Assembly (NCBI GenBank): GCA_028717165.1
Contig: JAQUOK010000144.1
Span: 1-7,323, forward strand
DNA: 7,323 nt
Direction: 5' to 3'
From: Victivallaceae bacterium
Lineage (GTDB): Bacteria > Verrucomicrobiota > Lentisphaeria > Victivallales > Victivallaceae
The position numbers were made by a program, and so were the translations under genes. Below the pieces are notes generated by a model. The model had not been told where the DNA came from, did not search any database, and saw nothing but the letters and a program-made list of their open reading frames with translations. Positions 1 through 6,262 of this stretch are shown piece after piece. Numbering within the stretch: the first letter of the stretch is position 1; every line of letters starts with the position of its first letter.

Positions 1-301
1 CCATGGCTTCGCGGCTTATGTCCAGCGGTTTTTCCGTCAGAACGTGTTTTCCGGCTTCCGCCGCCCTGACCGCCCAGACATTGTGAAGGCCGTTGGGAAC
101 CGCGACAATTACCGCGTCGTAATCACCCGGCACGGCGTTCAGGTCACTTAGCACGGGAATACTTTCACCGGCATCCGGCGGCCGTTTGCCGCTGCGGGAA
201 ATTATCCCGGCAAGTTCAGCCTCCGGAATTTTATTTATTGCCTGACAATAGGTATTTGAAATATTACCGCTGCCTGCTATTACAAACTTGAAAGTTTCCA
301 T
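1..301 (-). CDS. Gfo/Idh/MocA-family NAD(P)-dependent oxidoreductase, N-terminal part
   Basis: Translating the minus strand from the ATG at 301-299 gives about 100 residues, open to the window edge, so the C-terminal two thirds are missing. The protein begins METFKFVIAGSGNIS, a beta strand followed by a glycine-rich dinucleotide-binding turn (GSGNIS, residues 10-15). Further on come AVPNGLHNVWAVRAAEAGKH and VLTEKPLDIS; the EKP motif near residue 92 is a hallmark of the family and its lysine contributes to the active site. A GGAG ribosome binding site lies at 312-309 with a 7-base spacer, which fixes the start. Family members oxidise or reduce sugars, inositols and related polyols using NAD(P); the substrate cannot be told from this fragment. 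The gene is transcribed away from rarA and belongs to a separate transcript. No signal peptide is seen, so a cytoplasmic protein is expected. Confidence 0.9.
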   Translation of the reverse strand, partial: METFKFVIAGSGNISNTYCQAINKIPEAELAGIISRSGKRPPDAGESIPVLSDLNAVPGDYDAVIVAVPNGLHNVWAVRAAEAGKHVLTEKPLDISREAM

Positions 302-345
302 GTCTTTTCTCCGTCACTGCCCGTCATTATTTAATTTAACCATAT

Positions 346-366
346 TATTGCAAAGTGCTTGCAAAG
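346..366. promoter_or_regulatory. Helically phased TTGCAAAG direct repeat upstream of the oxidoreductase gene
   Basis: TTGCAAAG occurs at 348-355 and again at 359-366, with start points 11 bases apart, about one helical turn. On the minus strand this reads TTTGCAAGCA then C then TTTGCAA, followed at once by TAATAT, a possible weak -10 box for the oxidoreductase gene, whose start codon lies about 47 bases beyond the repeat. The position would suit an operator overlapping the promoter. That it binds a regulator is inference; a closely similar arrangement recurs at 6139-6157. Confidence 0.3.
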
Positions 367-391
367 CTAAAAACACTCCGTCATTTTTACT

Positions 392-416
392 GCCGGATAT
401 TTTATAAAATATTGGC
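392..416. repeat. AT-rich palindrome (inverted repeat)
   Basis: ATATTTTATAAAATAT at 397-412 is a perfect 16-base palindrome. It is framed by GCC (392-394) and GGC (414-416), which also pair across a small internal mismatch. It lies upstream of the oxidoreductase promoter region and is not followed by a T tract in either direction. It could be a protein-binding site or simply an AT-rich symmetrical stretch; function is not shown. Confidence 0.35.
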
Positions 417-732
417 GGCCGGATTTATTTCAAGCGGCAAAGCGGATGCGCCTTCGTTTTCTTAAAAATATTAACCAAAACAAACTTGTAATTATTATCC
501 CACCGGATTATATTATTAACTGACGCGGGGCCTCCTGAACTTTTTGGGTCCATGGCGATTACATATATTTTAGCAACAATAATTGCCCGAAAGCAGGTCA
601 ATTGCTGTTCAAAAATGTATACTTTTTTGTCTCGTATATTATTTTTCGGGGACATCAGATATTTAGATTATGTTGAGGAAATTACTGAATGGAAATTGGA
701 AAATTTAAATTTGTAAACTTCACTGTGACCTT

Positions 733-755
733 GACAGGCGTTTTGTATGCCTGTC
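733..755. promoter_or_regulatory. Inverted repeat GACAGGC / GCCTGTC upstream of rarA
   Basis: GACAGGC (733-739) and GCCTGTC (749-755) form a perfect 7-base-pair stem with a 9-base spacer, centred about 85 bases before the rarA start. It is either an operator-like dyad in DNA or a hairpin in a long leader. It is not followed by a U-rich run, so it is not a good terminator. Its left half overlaps the TTGACA at 731-736. Confidence 0.35.
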
Positions 756-802
756 CGGGACCGATAATCTAATCGTATACGTTTTTTTACCGCTGCTGCT
801 TA

Positions 803-825
803 CCGGGCCTTAAATATAAGGCTGG
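803..825 (+). promoter_or_regulatory. Hairpin covering the rarA ribosome binding site
   Basis: GCCTTA (807-812), loop AATA (813-816) and TAAGGC (817-822) form a perfect six-base-pair stem. It can be extended across a small internal loop by CC (803-804) pairing with GG (824-825). The only well-placed Shine-Dalgarno sequence of rarA, AAGG at 818-821 (7 bases before the ATG at 829), lies wholly inside the 3' strand of this stem. If it forms in the mRNA it should lower initiation on the first gene of the operon. The structure is seen in the sequence; a regulatory role is inferred. Confidence 0.45.
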
Positions 826-828
826 GGA

Positions 829-2196
829 ATGGAACAGTTTGATTTTTATAGCGGCGCTTCGGAACCGGAAGCAGAAACCGTACACAGCGGTGTTTCCAGT
901 GTCATGCCTCTGGCTGCCAGGATGCGGCCGTCCTCGCTTGATGAATACATCGGGCAGCGTCATATTCTGGGCCCCGGCAAGCTCCTGCGCCGCGCCATTA
1001 CCGCCGACCGTTTCACTTCAATAATCCTGTCCGGCCCTCCGGGAACCGGGAAAACCAGTCTCGCGGAACTTATCGCCAGTACCACAAATTCCGAATTCGT
1101 CCGTCTGTCGGGTGTGAACTGCAGTGTCGCAGATATCCGCAGGCAGGTACAGATCGCTATTGAGCGTCAGCTTGCGGTCAAGCGTAAAACGACTCTGTTT
1201 ATTGACGAGATCCACCGCTTTAACAAAGCGCAGCAGGATTCGTTGCTGCCCGATGTTGAAAACGGCAATATACGTCTGGTCGGTGCGACGACCCATAACC
1301 CGCAGTTCTACATAATCGGCGCCCTGCTGTCACGTTCGCTGGTGTTTACGCTCGAGGCTTTGTCCGCTGAAGACATCAGGATTTTGCTTGAGCGGGCCAT
1401 AACGCATGAAAACGGTTTTGCCTCCCTGAAACTTGAGGTCAGCGACAAAGCGCTGGATTTTCTTGCCGGAATTTGTGAAGGCGACGCCAGAAAAGCGCTG
1501 ACCGCCCTGGAAATCGCGGTACTTACCACGGAACCGGACAAAAACGGACTGGTCAAAATAAGCGAAAAAGAAGCTTCGGATTCAATTCAGCGGAAAATCA
1601 TCAATTACGGCGATGATGGTCATTACGACACCGCCAGCGCCTTTATCAAAAGCATGCGCGGCAGCGACCCTGACGCTGCGGTTTACTGGCTGGCGAAGAT
1701 GCTCCATGCAGGGGAAGACATAAGATTTATCGCGCGCCGTATCGTTATTTTTGCTTCGGAAGATATCGGGAACGCCGATCCCAGGGCGATTGCGCTGGCG
1801 ACTTCCGCCATGCATGCGATCGATATGATCGGGATGCCGGAAGCGCGCATTATTCTGGCCCAAGCCGCCACTTACTGTGCCACCGCGCCTAAGAGCAACG
1901 CCGCTTACAAAGCGGTAAGCGAAGCTTTGGATGATGTTCAGAACGAGCGGGTTCAGGCGGTTCCGGTGCATCTGCGGGATCCGCATTCGACCGGCGCGGC
2001 GGAAGAACAGAAAAAGGCGGAAGCTTATAAATACCCCCATAATTTTGCGGACGGTTTTGTCGTGCAGGAATATATGGGAATAGCCAGGGATTATTACAAG
2101 CCGGCCGGTATCGGCTATGAAGAAAAGATTAAACAGCGGCTTGATTACTGGAAGCAGTGCCGGGCAATGGAGAAGAACAATGCTCAGAGAAGCTAA
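829..2196 (+). CDS. rarA: Replication-associated recombination protein RarA (MgsA/Mgs1/WRNIP1 family AAA+ ATPase)
   Basis: This cytoplasmic AAA+ ATPase acts at stalled or gapped replication forks. At 455 residues it is full length for the family. An N-terminal stretch runs into AARMRPSSLDEYIGQ (29-43), the usual clamp-loader-like lead-in. Walker A is GPPGTGKT (69-76), Walker B is LFIDEIHRFNK (123-133), sensor 1 is GATTHNP (152-158) and the arginine-finger region is LLSRS (166-170). The sensor 1 stretch has His where E. coli RarA has Glu (ATTENP). The family-specific C-terminal half includes KIINYGDDGHYDTASAFIKSMRGSDPDAA, SEDIGNADP and YKYPHNF, matching the oligomerisation domain. The start at 829 is supported by AAGG at 818-821. 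It is the first gene of an apparent three-gene operon with the cyclo-ligase and rny; its stop lies inside the next gene. No domain is missing. Confidence 0.96.
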   Translation: MEQFDFYSGASEPEAETVHSGVSSVMPLAARMRPSSLDEYIGQRHILGPGKLLRRAITADRFTSIILSGPPGTGKTSLAELIASTTNSEFVRLSGVNCSVADIRRQVQIAIERQLAVKRKTTLFIDEIHRFNKAQQDSLLPDVENGNIRLVGATTHNPQFYIIGALLSRSLVFTLEALSAEDIRILLERAITHENGFASLKLEVSDKALDFLAGICEGDARKALTALEIAVLTTEPDKNGLVKISEKEASDSIQRKIINYGDDGHYDTASAFIKSMRGSDPDAAVYWLAKMLHAGEDIRFIARRIVIFASEDIGNADPRAIALATSAMHAIDMIGMPEARIILAQAATYCATAPKSNAAYKAVSEALDDVQNERVQAVPVHLRDPHSTGAAEEQKKAEAYKYPHNFADGFVVQEYMGIARDYYKPAGIGYEEKIKQRLDYWKQCRAMEKNNAQRS

Positions 2197-2764
2197 AAAG
2201 GACATGCGCAAGCGTTTTTTTGCGAAGCGCGCGACCCTGGATGCGGAATACCGCAAGGCCGCGGACGCGGCAATTTGCGCGGCGGTCGGCGCTCTGTCGA
2301 TGGTAAAAAACGCCGAATGCATTGCGGCGTACATGTCTGACGGTACGGAAGTTGACCTGACGGCTTTTATGCTCGAATGCGAAAAGGCTGATAAAAGGAT
2401 TTTTCTACCACGTTATTCCGCGTCTCCGGGCGTCGGTTATGAAATGGTTGAAATAGATGATTTGTCCCAGGATCTGGTCACCGGTAAATACGGACTGCCG
2501 GAACCGTCTCAGAAACTGCCTGCGGCTTCTGCGGAACAAATCAATAATATGCTTTGGCTGGTGCCGGGCGTGGCGTTTGACAAAATCGGCGCGCGGCTGG
2601 GCCGCGGCAAAGGCATTTACGACCGGCTGTTAAAGAATTCGAACGGCCTGTCGATCGGAATCTTTTATGAATGTCAGAGGGCTGACAAGGTTCCGGCTGG
2701 TGAACATGACCAGAAACTGGACATGATTGTTACAGAGAAAGTTATTATAAATTTGAAAAACTAA
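2180..2764 (+). CDS. fau: 5-formyltetrahydrofolate cyclo-ligase (methenyltetrahydrofolate synthetase)
   Basis: The enzyme converts 5-formyltetrahydrofolate to 5,10-methenyltetrahydrofolate using ATP, returning the storage folate to the one-carbon pool. I chose ATG 2180 because GGAG (2169-2172) sits 7 bases upstream and the resulting 194 residues match the family length; an in-frame ATG at 2117 would add 21 residues of rarA-overlapping sequence. Visible motifs are the N-terminal basic helix KKDMRKRF (6-13), YMSDGTEVDL (51-60), KYGLPEP (103-109), the signature VPGVAFDKIGARLGRGKGIYDR (128-149) and HDQKLDMIVTEK (176-187). The signature normally ends GxGYYDR; here the first Tyr is Ile, a modest deviation. 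The gene overlaps rarA by 17 bases and is followed 14 bases later by rny, indicating translational coupling within one transcript. Confidence 0.93.
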   Translation: MLREAKKDMRKRFFAKRATLDAEYRKAADAAICAAVGALSMVKNAECIAAYMSDGTEVDLTAFMLECEKADKRIFLPRYSASPGVGYEMVEIDDLSQDLVTGKYGLPEPSQKLPAASAEQINNMLWLVPGVAFDKIGARLGRGKGIYDRLLKNSNGLSIGIFYECQRADKVPAGEHDQKLDMIVTEKVIINLKN

Positions 2765-2778
2765 AGGGAGAAATGCTT

Positions 2779-4329
2779 ATGAATGAATTGACCATCTATC
2801 TTATCGGAGGCGGGGGATTGATTGCCGGGATTTTTGCCGGTACGGTATTCCAGAAGATGCGTAAACTGTCCGCGGTCCAGCTCGCGGCGAAAATACGTGA
2901 GGACGCCGAAAAAGAAGCCGCTCATATTCAGCGGGAAGCCAAAGTTACCGCCAAAGCCGAACTGCTGAAGATGCGCGACGAAGTTGAAGAAGAGCTTACT
3001 GAACGCAGAAGGGAACAGTTCAATATCGAAAAACGCCTTAATCAGCGGGAAGAGAACCTCCAGAGAAAGGCTGATTCGATTGACGCCAGAATAGCTAATC
3101 TCGAACGCAAGGACAGGGAAATAGAAGCGCTGCGCGAACGTTTGAGCGGCCGGGAAAAGGATTTGCAGCAAAGTATTTCGAAACAAATTGACGAACTTGA
3201 AAGAATCGCCCTGATGGATCGCGAAAGCGCCAAGGAAATTCTTCTTGAAAAACTGAAGAACGAAGTCAAGAACGAATCGGGAATACTGGTTCGCGATGTC
3301 CTCGAAGAAGCCAAGGAAAAAGCGGAAAGGGAGTCCCGCCGCATCCTGACCTACGCCATCCAGCGTTATGCGTCGGACTGTACTTATGAGCGCACCACGG
3401 CGACAATTCCCCTGCCCAGCGATGAAGTGAAAGGACGCATCATCGGGCGCGAGGGACGCAATATCCGCGCTCTGGAAGCCGCCACCGGCGTCAGCATCCT
3501 GATCGATGACACTCCGGAAGCAGTGGTTATTTCCTGTTTCGACCCGATCAGAAAAGAAACCGCCCGGCAACTGCTTGAACGCCTGATCAATGACGGGCGC
3601 ATCCATCCGACCCGGATCGAGGAACTGACCAAGAAAATCGCGAAAGAGATCGAGGAAAATGTTTTCAGCGCCGGAGAGAGTGCGGTACTCGAGGCCGGAA
3701 TACCGGGCGTACCGCCGCAAATTATTAAACTTCTGGGACGTTTGAAATACCGTTACAGTTTTTCACAGAATGTTCTGCAGCATTCTCTGGAAACAGCCTA
3801 TTTCATGGGCATGATCGCCGCCGAACTCGGCCTGGATGAACATAAGGCGAAACGCATAGGTCTTTTCCATGACCTGGGCAAAGCCGTCGATCACGAAATG
3901 GAAGGTTCCCATGCCAAGCTCGGCGCGGATATTCTGCGCAAACACGGCGAAGCTGAAGACGTTATTCATGCGGTAGCCGCCCACCACGAGGAAGTAGATA
4001 CTACGAGCATATATGATATTCTGATCAATGCCTGCGATACTCTGAGCGCTTCGCGTCCGGGAGCCCGCAGCATGACCACGGAAATGTATCTGAAGCGCCT
4101 CGAACAGCTTGAAAACATCGCGCACGACTTCAAGGGGGTTGAAACCTGCTTTGCCCTTCAGGCCGGCCGGGAAATCCGCGTCGTGGTCAACCCTGAAATG
4201 ATTTCGGAAGGGGAAGCTCAAATGCTGGCAAAGGAAATTTGTGAACGGATCGAGAAGGAAATGAATTATCCGGGACAGATCAAAACCACGATTATCCGTG
4301 AAACGCGCTCTGTCGAATACGCGAAGTAG
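2779..4329 (+). CDS. rny: Ribonuclease Y
   Basis: RNase Y is a membrane-anchored endoribonuclease that starts decay and processing of many mRNAs in bacteria lacking RNase E-type turnover. From ATG 2779 the protein has 516 residues, the usual length. It shows an N-terminal membrane helix (about residues 4-21), a long charged coiled coil (about 28-190), a KH RNA-binding domain with VKGRIIGREGRNIRALE (217-233, GREG loop), and an HD domain with NVLQHSLE (H335), LFHDLGKAVDHEMEGSH (H364, D365) and HAVAAHHEEV, then CDTLSASRPGAR. All metal-binding residues appear present. An ATG at 2773 is in frame, but AGGGAG ends only 2 bases before it and 8 before 2779, so 2779 is preferred. It is the last gene of the rarA-cyclo-ligase-rny cluster and runs convergently towards the kinase gene. 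Confidence 0.97.
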   Translation: MNELTIYLIGGGGLIAGIFAGTVFQKMRKLSAVQLAAKIREDAEKEAAHIQREAKVTAKAELLKMRDEVEEELTERRREQFNIEKRLNQREENLQRKADSIDARIANLERKDREIEALRERLSGREKDLQQSISKQIDELERIALMDRESAKEILLEKLKNEVKNESGILVRDVLEEAKEKAERESRRILTYAIQRYASDCTYERTTATIPLPSDEVKGRIIGREGRNIRALEAATGVSILIDDTPEAVVISCFDPIRKETARQLLERLINDGRIHPTRIEELTKKIAKEIEENVFSAGESAVLEAGIPGVPPQIIKLLGRLKYRYSFSQNVLQHSLETAYFMGMIAAELGLDEHKAKRIGLFHDLGKAVDHEMEGSHAKLGADILRKHGEAEDVIHAVAAHHEEVDTTSIYDILINACDTLSASRPGARSMTTEMYLKRLEQLENIAHDFKGVETCFALQAGREIRVVVNPEMISEGEAQMLAKEICERIEKEMNYPGQIKTTIIRETRSVEYAK

Positions 4330-4699
4330 TCAAGACCCGGGCGTGAAATACGCCTTATACCGGCTTGCAATCAAAAGAATAATAAATTTTATCCCTGGAA
4401 GGGATATCTAACGTAGCCCAAGGCGACGCCTTGGGAATATTATCGTTCCCAGAATGTTCCCTGAAAGGGAACCTCAAAATACGAATTATAATTGAAGTTC
4501 CCCTTCAGGGAACAGAAACTGGTGGTAATATTTACCCACCGCGTTGCGGTGGGCTACGCTGAATAACCCTGTCAGGGTTAACGAAACAACAATATTATAT
4601 TTTTGCAACTTGATATAATACGTCAAAAAAAACTTGCCCACGGCGTTAATAGCTATCTTTTAAATCGCAAATGGTATTATTATACGGATTGTTCTTCGT
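4330..4699. other. Convergent intergenic region holding a palindrome cassette
   Basis: The 370 bases between the ends of rny and the kinase gene contain no plausible gene. A weak stem GGCGT/ACGCC (4340-4354) follows the rny stop without a T tract. The palindrome cassette occupies 4391-4580. After it the DNA is very AT-rich. An A8 run at 4625-4632 reads as T8 downstream of the minus-strand kinase gene, preceded on that strand by only a short GCC/GGC stem, so it is at best a poor terminator for the kinase transcript. The palindromes themselves may end transcription from both sides. Confidence 0.6.
4391..4580. repeat. Mirror-image cassette of six palindromes (REP/BIME-like element)
   Basis: Six short palindromes are visible. 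P1 is ATCCCT-GGA-AGGGAT (4391-4405), P2 CCCAAGGCG-A-CGCCTTGGG (4417-4435), P3 GTTCCCT-GAA-AGGGAAC (4456-4472), P3' GTTCCC-CTTCA-GGGAAC (4497-4513), P2' CCCACCGC-GTT-GCGGTGGG (4535-4553) and P1' TAACCCTG-T-CAGGGTTA (4564-4580). Distances between palindrome centres are 28 and 38 bases on the left, and 28 and 39 on the right in reverse order, so the right half is an inverted, diverged copy of the left. CGTAGCCC (4412-4419) and GGGCTACG (4551-4558) match as reverse complements. The middle contains AATTATAATT (4484-4493). The layout in a convergent gap resembles bacterial interspersed mosaic elements made of paired REP units, which are typically moved by REP-associated tyrosine transposases; no transposase is present here. 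Confidence 0.75.
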
Positions 4700-6055
4700 T
4701 CAGGCCCAGTTACTGTTTCTGGCGCCGAATATCCCGAATAAGCCTCTGGATGTTTTTTGGGGAGACTGCGGCGTTTCGGACATAAGACTTTCTGTGGAAC
4801 TGATGATCTTGCTTAAATTATTAAAGCGGTTCTTGGGCTTTTTGGCGAGCATTTCATGGAGGATGGTTTCTATTTCCTGATGGATCCCAGAGGTTATCTT
4901 GCTCGGCGCGACAGGTTTTTTATGGCATATTGAATGCCGTATTTCCGGAATGCTGTTTCCGGTGAAAGGTTTTTTCCCGGTAAACAGTTCGTAGCCGAGG
5001 ACTCCCAGGCTGAAGATATCGGAATGATGGTCAATAGTGTCGTTTTCGTTGAAAGCCTCCGGGGACATATAGGCGGGGGAACCGGCTATCTGGTTTTCCG
5101 ATGAGGTGTCGTGGGTATCGATAATATGCGCCAGACCGAAATCCGTGAGTTTGACATCCAGATTATCGGTTATCATAATATTCCCCGGTTTTATGTCACG
5201 ATGCAGTACCTTATGTTTGTGGATAAACTGTATCGCCTTGCAGATCTGGACGAATATATGAAGGCGTTTCTGGAAGCTCAGGGAGTTTTCCTTGATAATT
5301 TCAGTCAGCGGACTTCCCTTGATGAATTCCATCAATATGTACGGCATATAATTTGCAGAGAAACCGTAATCATAGATTTGAACGATATTGGGATGTTTGA
5401 TATCCGAAAGTATTTTGGCTTCGCTTAAAAACTGGCCGCCGCGCTGTACCTGATGCATTTCCGGCGCCAGATCCGAACGCAATATTTTCAACGCGTAATT
5501 CGCGTTGTCTTTTTTAACATGGAAAACAATCCCGGTTGAACCCGACCCGATTTGTTTTACGACATCGAGATCGGGGAGGAACTTGAAAATATTCTTATTC
5601 ATTGCCAGGTTCGGTACCAGATGTTTTATCATCCGGTCTTTCTTTTCGATCAGGGCCATTCTGGCCTGGGACATTATCTTACTGGTTTCGACCGGCATTT
5701 CCATATAGTCAAAAGCCCCGAGCTTGGTTATTTTCACGGCTTCGGAAACAGTGGACTCGTAAGCGAGGATGATCACCTGCATCGCAGGGTGGCGTTTTTT
5801 GCAGTATTTAACCAGTTCCTGGCAGGTAGTACCGGGCAGATTGGAGTCGGCTATGAATACATCGAAAGAATAGTCGATCAGCGCTTCGAAGACTTCCCAG
5901 ACATTGTGGACGATCTTTACTTCAAATTTTTTTTCGGCAAATGCGGCCAGTATGCTGCTGCGGGTATCTTCGTCTTTATTGGCCAGCAATACCCGTGCAT
6001 CCCCGTATTCCGAGACAACCTGGGTGTCAGTAAGTTTTTGTGTCGTGTCGAGCAT
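4700..6055 (-). CDS. Receiver-like domain fused to a Ser/Thr protein kinase
   Basis: The 451-residue protein has no signal peptide, membrane helix or PASTA repeat, so it should be cytoplasmic. Residues about 20-135 form a CheY-like receiver fold: RVLLANKDEDTR, then DVFIADSNLPG with the phosphoacceptor candidate D70, then KLGAFDYMEMPVE. Compared with ordinary receivers, the acidic pair is reduced (NKD), the switch Thr/Ser position is A98 and the conserved Lys is M120. Residues about 163-420 are a complete Hanks-type kinase: glycine loop IGSGSTGIVF (169-178), K190, E212, HRDIKPGN (285-292), DFG (305-307), SPE (331-333), D346 and R410, so catalysis is expected. A Ser/Thr-Pro-containing tail (425-451) ends hydrophobic. 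The start at ATG 6055-6053 lacks a clear Shine-Dalgarno, but no better start keeps the receiver. It is convergent with rny and divergent from ymdB. Targets are unknown. Confidence 0.92.
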   Translation of the reverse strand: MLDTTQKLTDTQVVSEYGDARVLLANKDEDTRSSILAAFAEKKFEVKIVHNVWEVFEALIDYSFDVFIADSNLPGTTCQELVKYCKKRHPAMQVIILAYESTVSEAVKITKLGAFDYMEMPVETSKIMSQARMALIEKKDRMIKHLVPNLAMNKNIFKFLPDLDVVKQIGSGSTGIVFHVKKDNANYALKILRSDLAPEMHQVQRGGQFLSEAKILSDIKHPNIVQIYDYGFSANYMPYILMEFIKGSPLTEIIKENSLSFQKRLHIFVQICKAIQFIHKHKVLHRDIKPGNIMITDNLDVKLTDFGLAHIIDTHDTSSENQIAGSPAYMSPEAFNENDTIDHHSDIFSLGVLGYELFTGKKPFTGNSIPEIRHSICHKKPVAPSKITSGIHQEIETILHEMLAKKPKNRFNNLSKIISSTESLMSETPQSPQKTSRGLFGIFGARNSNWA

Positions 6056-6262
6056 TAGTTGGCAATAGTTGTTCTGCTAAAATATTATTGCTTTATTCGA
6101 AACTTTTAATAAACCTGAATATAACATTTTTTTAACAATTTGCAAGCAAATTTTGCAGAAAAACCGCTTCCGTTCCGACTTTTATTTTTACGCTTGTTGA
6201 TAAATGCTGAAATGCCCTTATTTTATGTTATTCAGCAATGCGAAAAAAACTCAGAGGTAGTG
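6056..6262. promoter_or_regulatory. Divergent promoter region between the kinase gene and ymdB
   Basis: This 207-base AT-rich gap must drive both genes. It contains a perfect dyad AATTTGC-AA-GCAAATT (6137-6152), directly followed by TTTTGCA (6151-6157), suited to a regulator site between the two promoters. An inverted repeat TGCTGAA (6205-6211) / TTCAGCA (6231-6237) with a 19-base loop lies in the likely ymdB leader, 16 bases before its ribosome binding site. A TTGTTG at 6194-6199 with a T/A-rich stretch about 6218-6226 is a weak sigma-70-type candidate for ymdB. No clear kinase promoter is identified. An in-frame extension of ymdB to 6140 through this region is not credible. Confidence 0.45.

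Larger units (their letters stand above)
302..828. other. Divergent AT-rich intergenic region
   Basis: This 527-base gap separates the divergent oxidoreductase gene and rarA and must carry both promoters. It holds a TTGCAAAG direct repeat (348-366), a 16-base perfect palindrome with an outer GCC/GGC pair (392-416), a 7-base-pair inverted repeat (733-755), an 8-base palindrome CGTATACG followed by seven T (774-788) and a hairpin over the rarA ribosome binding site (803-825). A minus-strand open frame at 425-655 (76 codons) has no recognisable domain, an uneven composition and no convincing ribosome binding site, so I do not call it a gene. A TTGACA lies at 731-736 but has no good -10 box at 16-18 bases; GATAAT at 763-768 is 26 bases away. 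No firm promoter can be named. Confidence 0.6.

Noticed and set aside
425..655. 76-codon minus-strand open frame in the gap before rarA
   Set aside because: No recognisable domain, no suitable ribosome binding site before the ATG at 655, and its composition follows the AT-rich gap; more likely chance.
774..788. CGTATACG followed by T7 as a terminator upstream of rarA
   Set aside because: The palindrome has no loop and cannot form a stable hairpin, and no plus-strand gene precedes it in the window.
1582..2334. 250-codon minus-strand frame opposite the end of rarA and the start of the cyclo-ligase gene
   Set aside because: It lies antisense to two clearly recognised conserved genes and its translation resembles no family; a shadow frame.
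2761..3720. 319-codon minus-strand frame opposite rny
   Set aside because: Antisense to the coiled-coil, KH and early HD parts of RNase Y; the sense frame has unmistakable motifs.
4343..4352. GTGAAATACG repeated at 4343-4352 and 7064-7073
   Set aside because: A single ten-base match with no shared flanking structure or spacing; likely coincidence.
4391..4580. CRISPR array
   Set aside because: The units are different palindromes in mirror order, not identical direct repeats with unique spacers of fixed length, and no cas gene is near.
4603..4880. Two short plus-strand frames past the palindrome cassette
   Set aside because: Both run into the 3' end of the kinase gene on the opposite strand and show no domain or good ribosome binding site.
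5552..6058. 168-codon plus-strand frame opposite the kinase gene
   Set aside because: Antisense to the receiver and glycine-loop region; no family resemblance and no supporting start signal.
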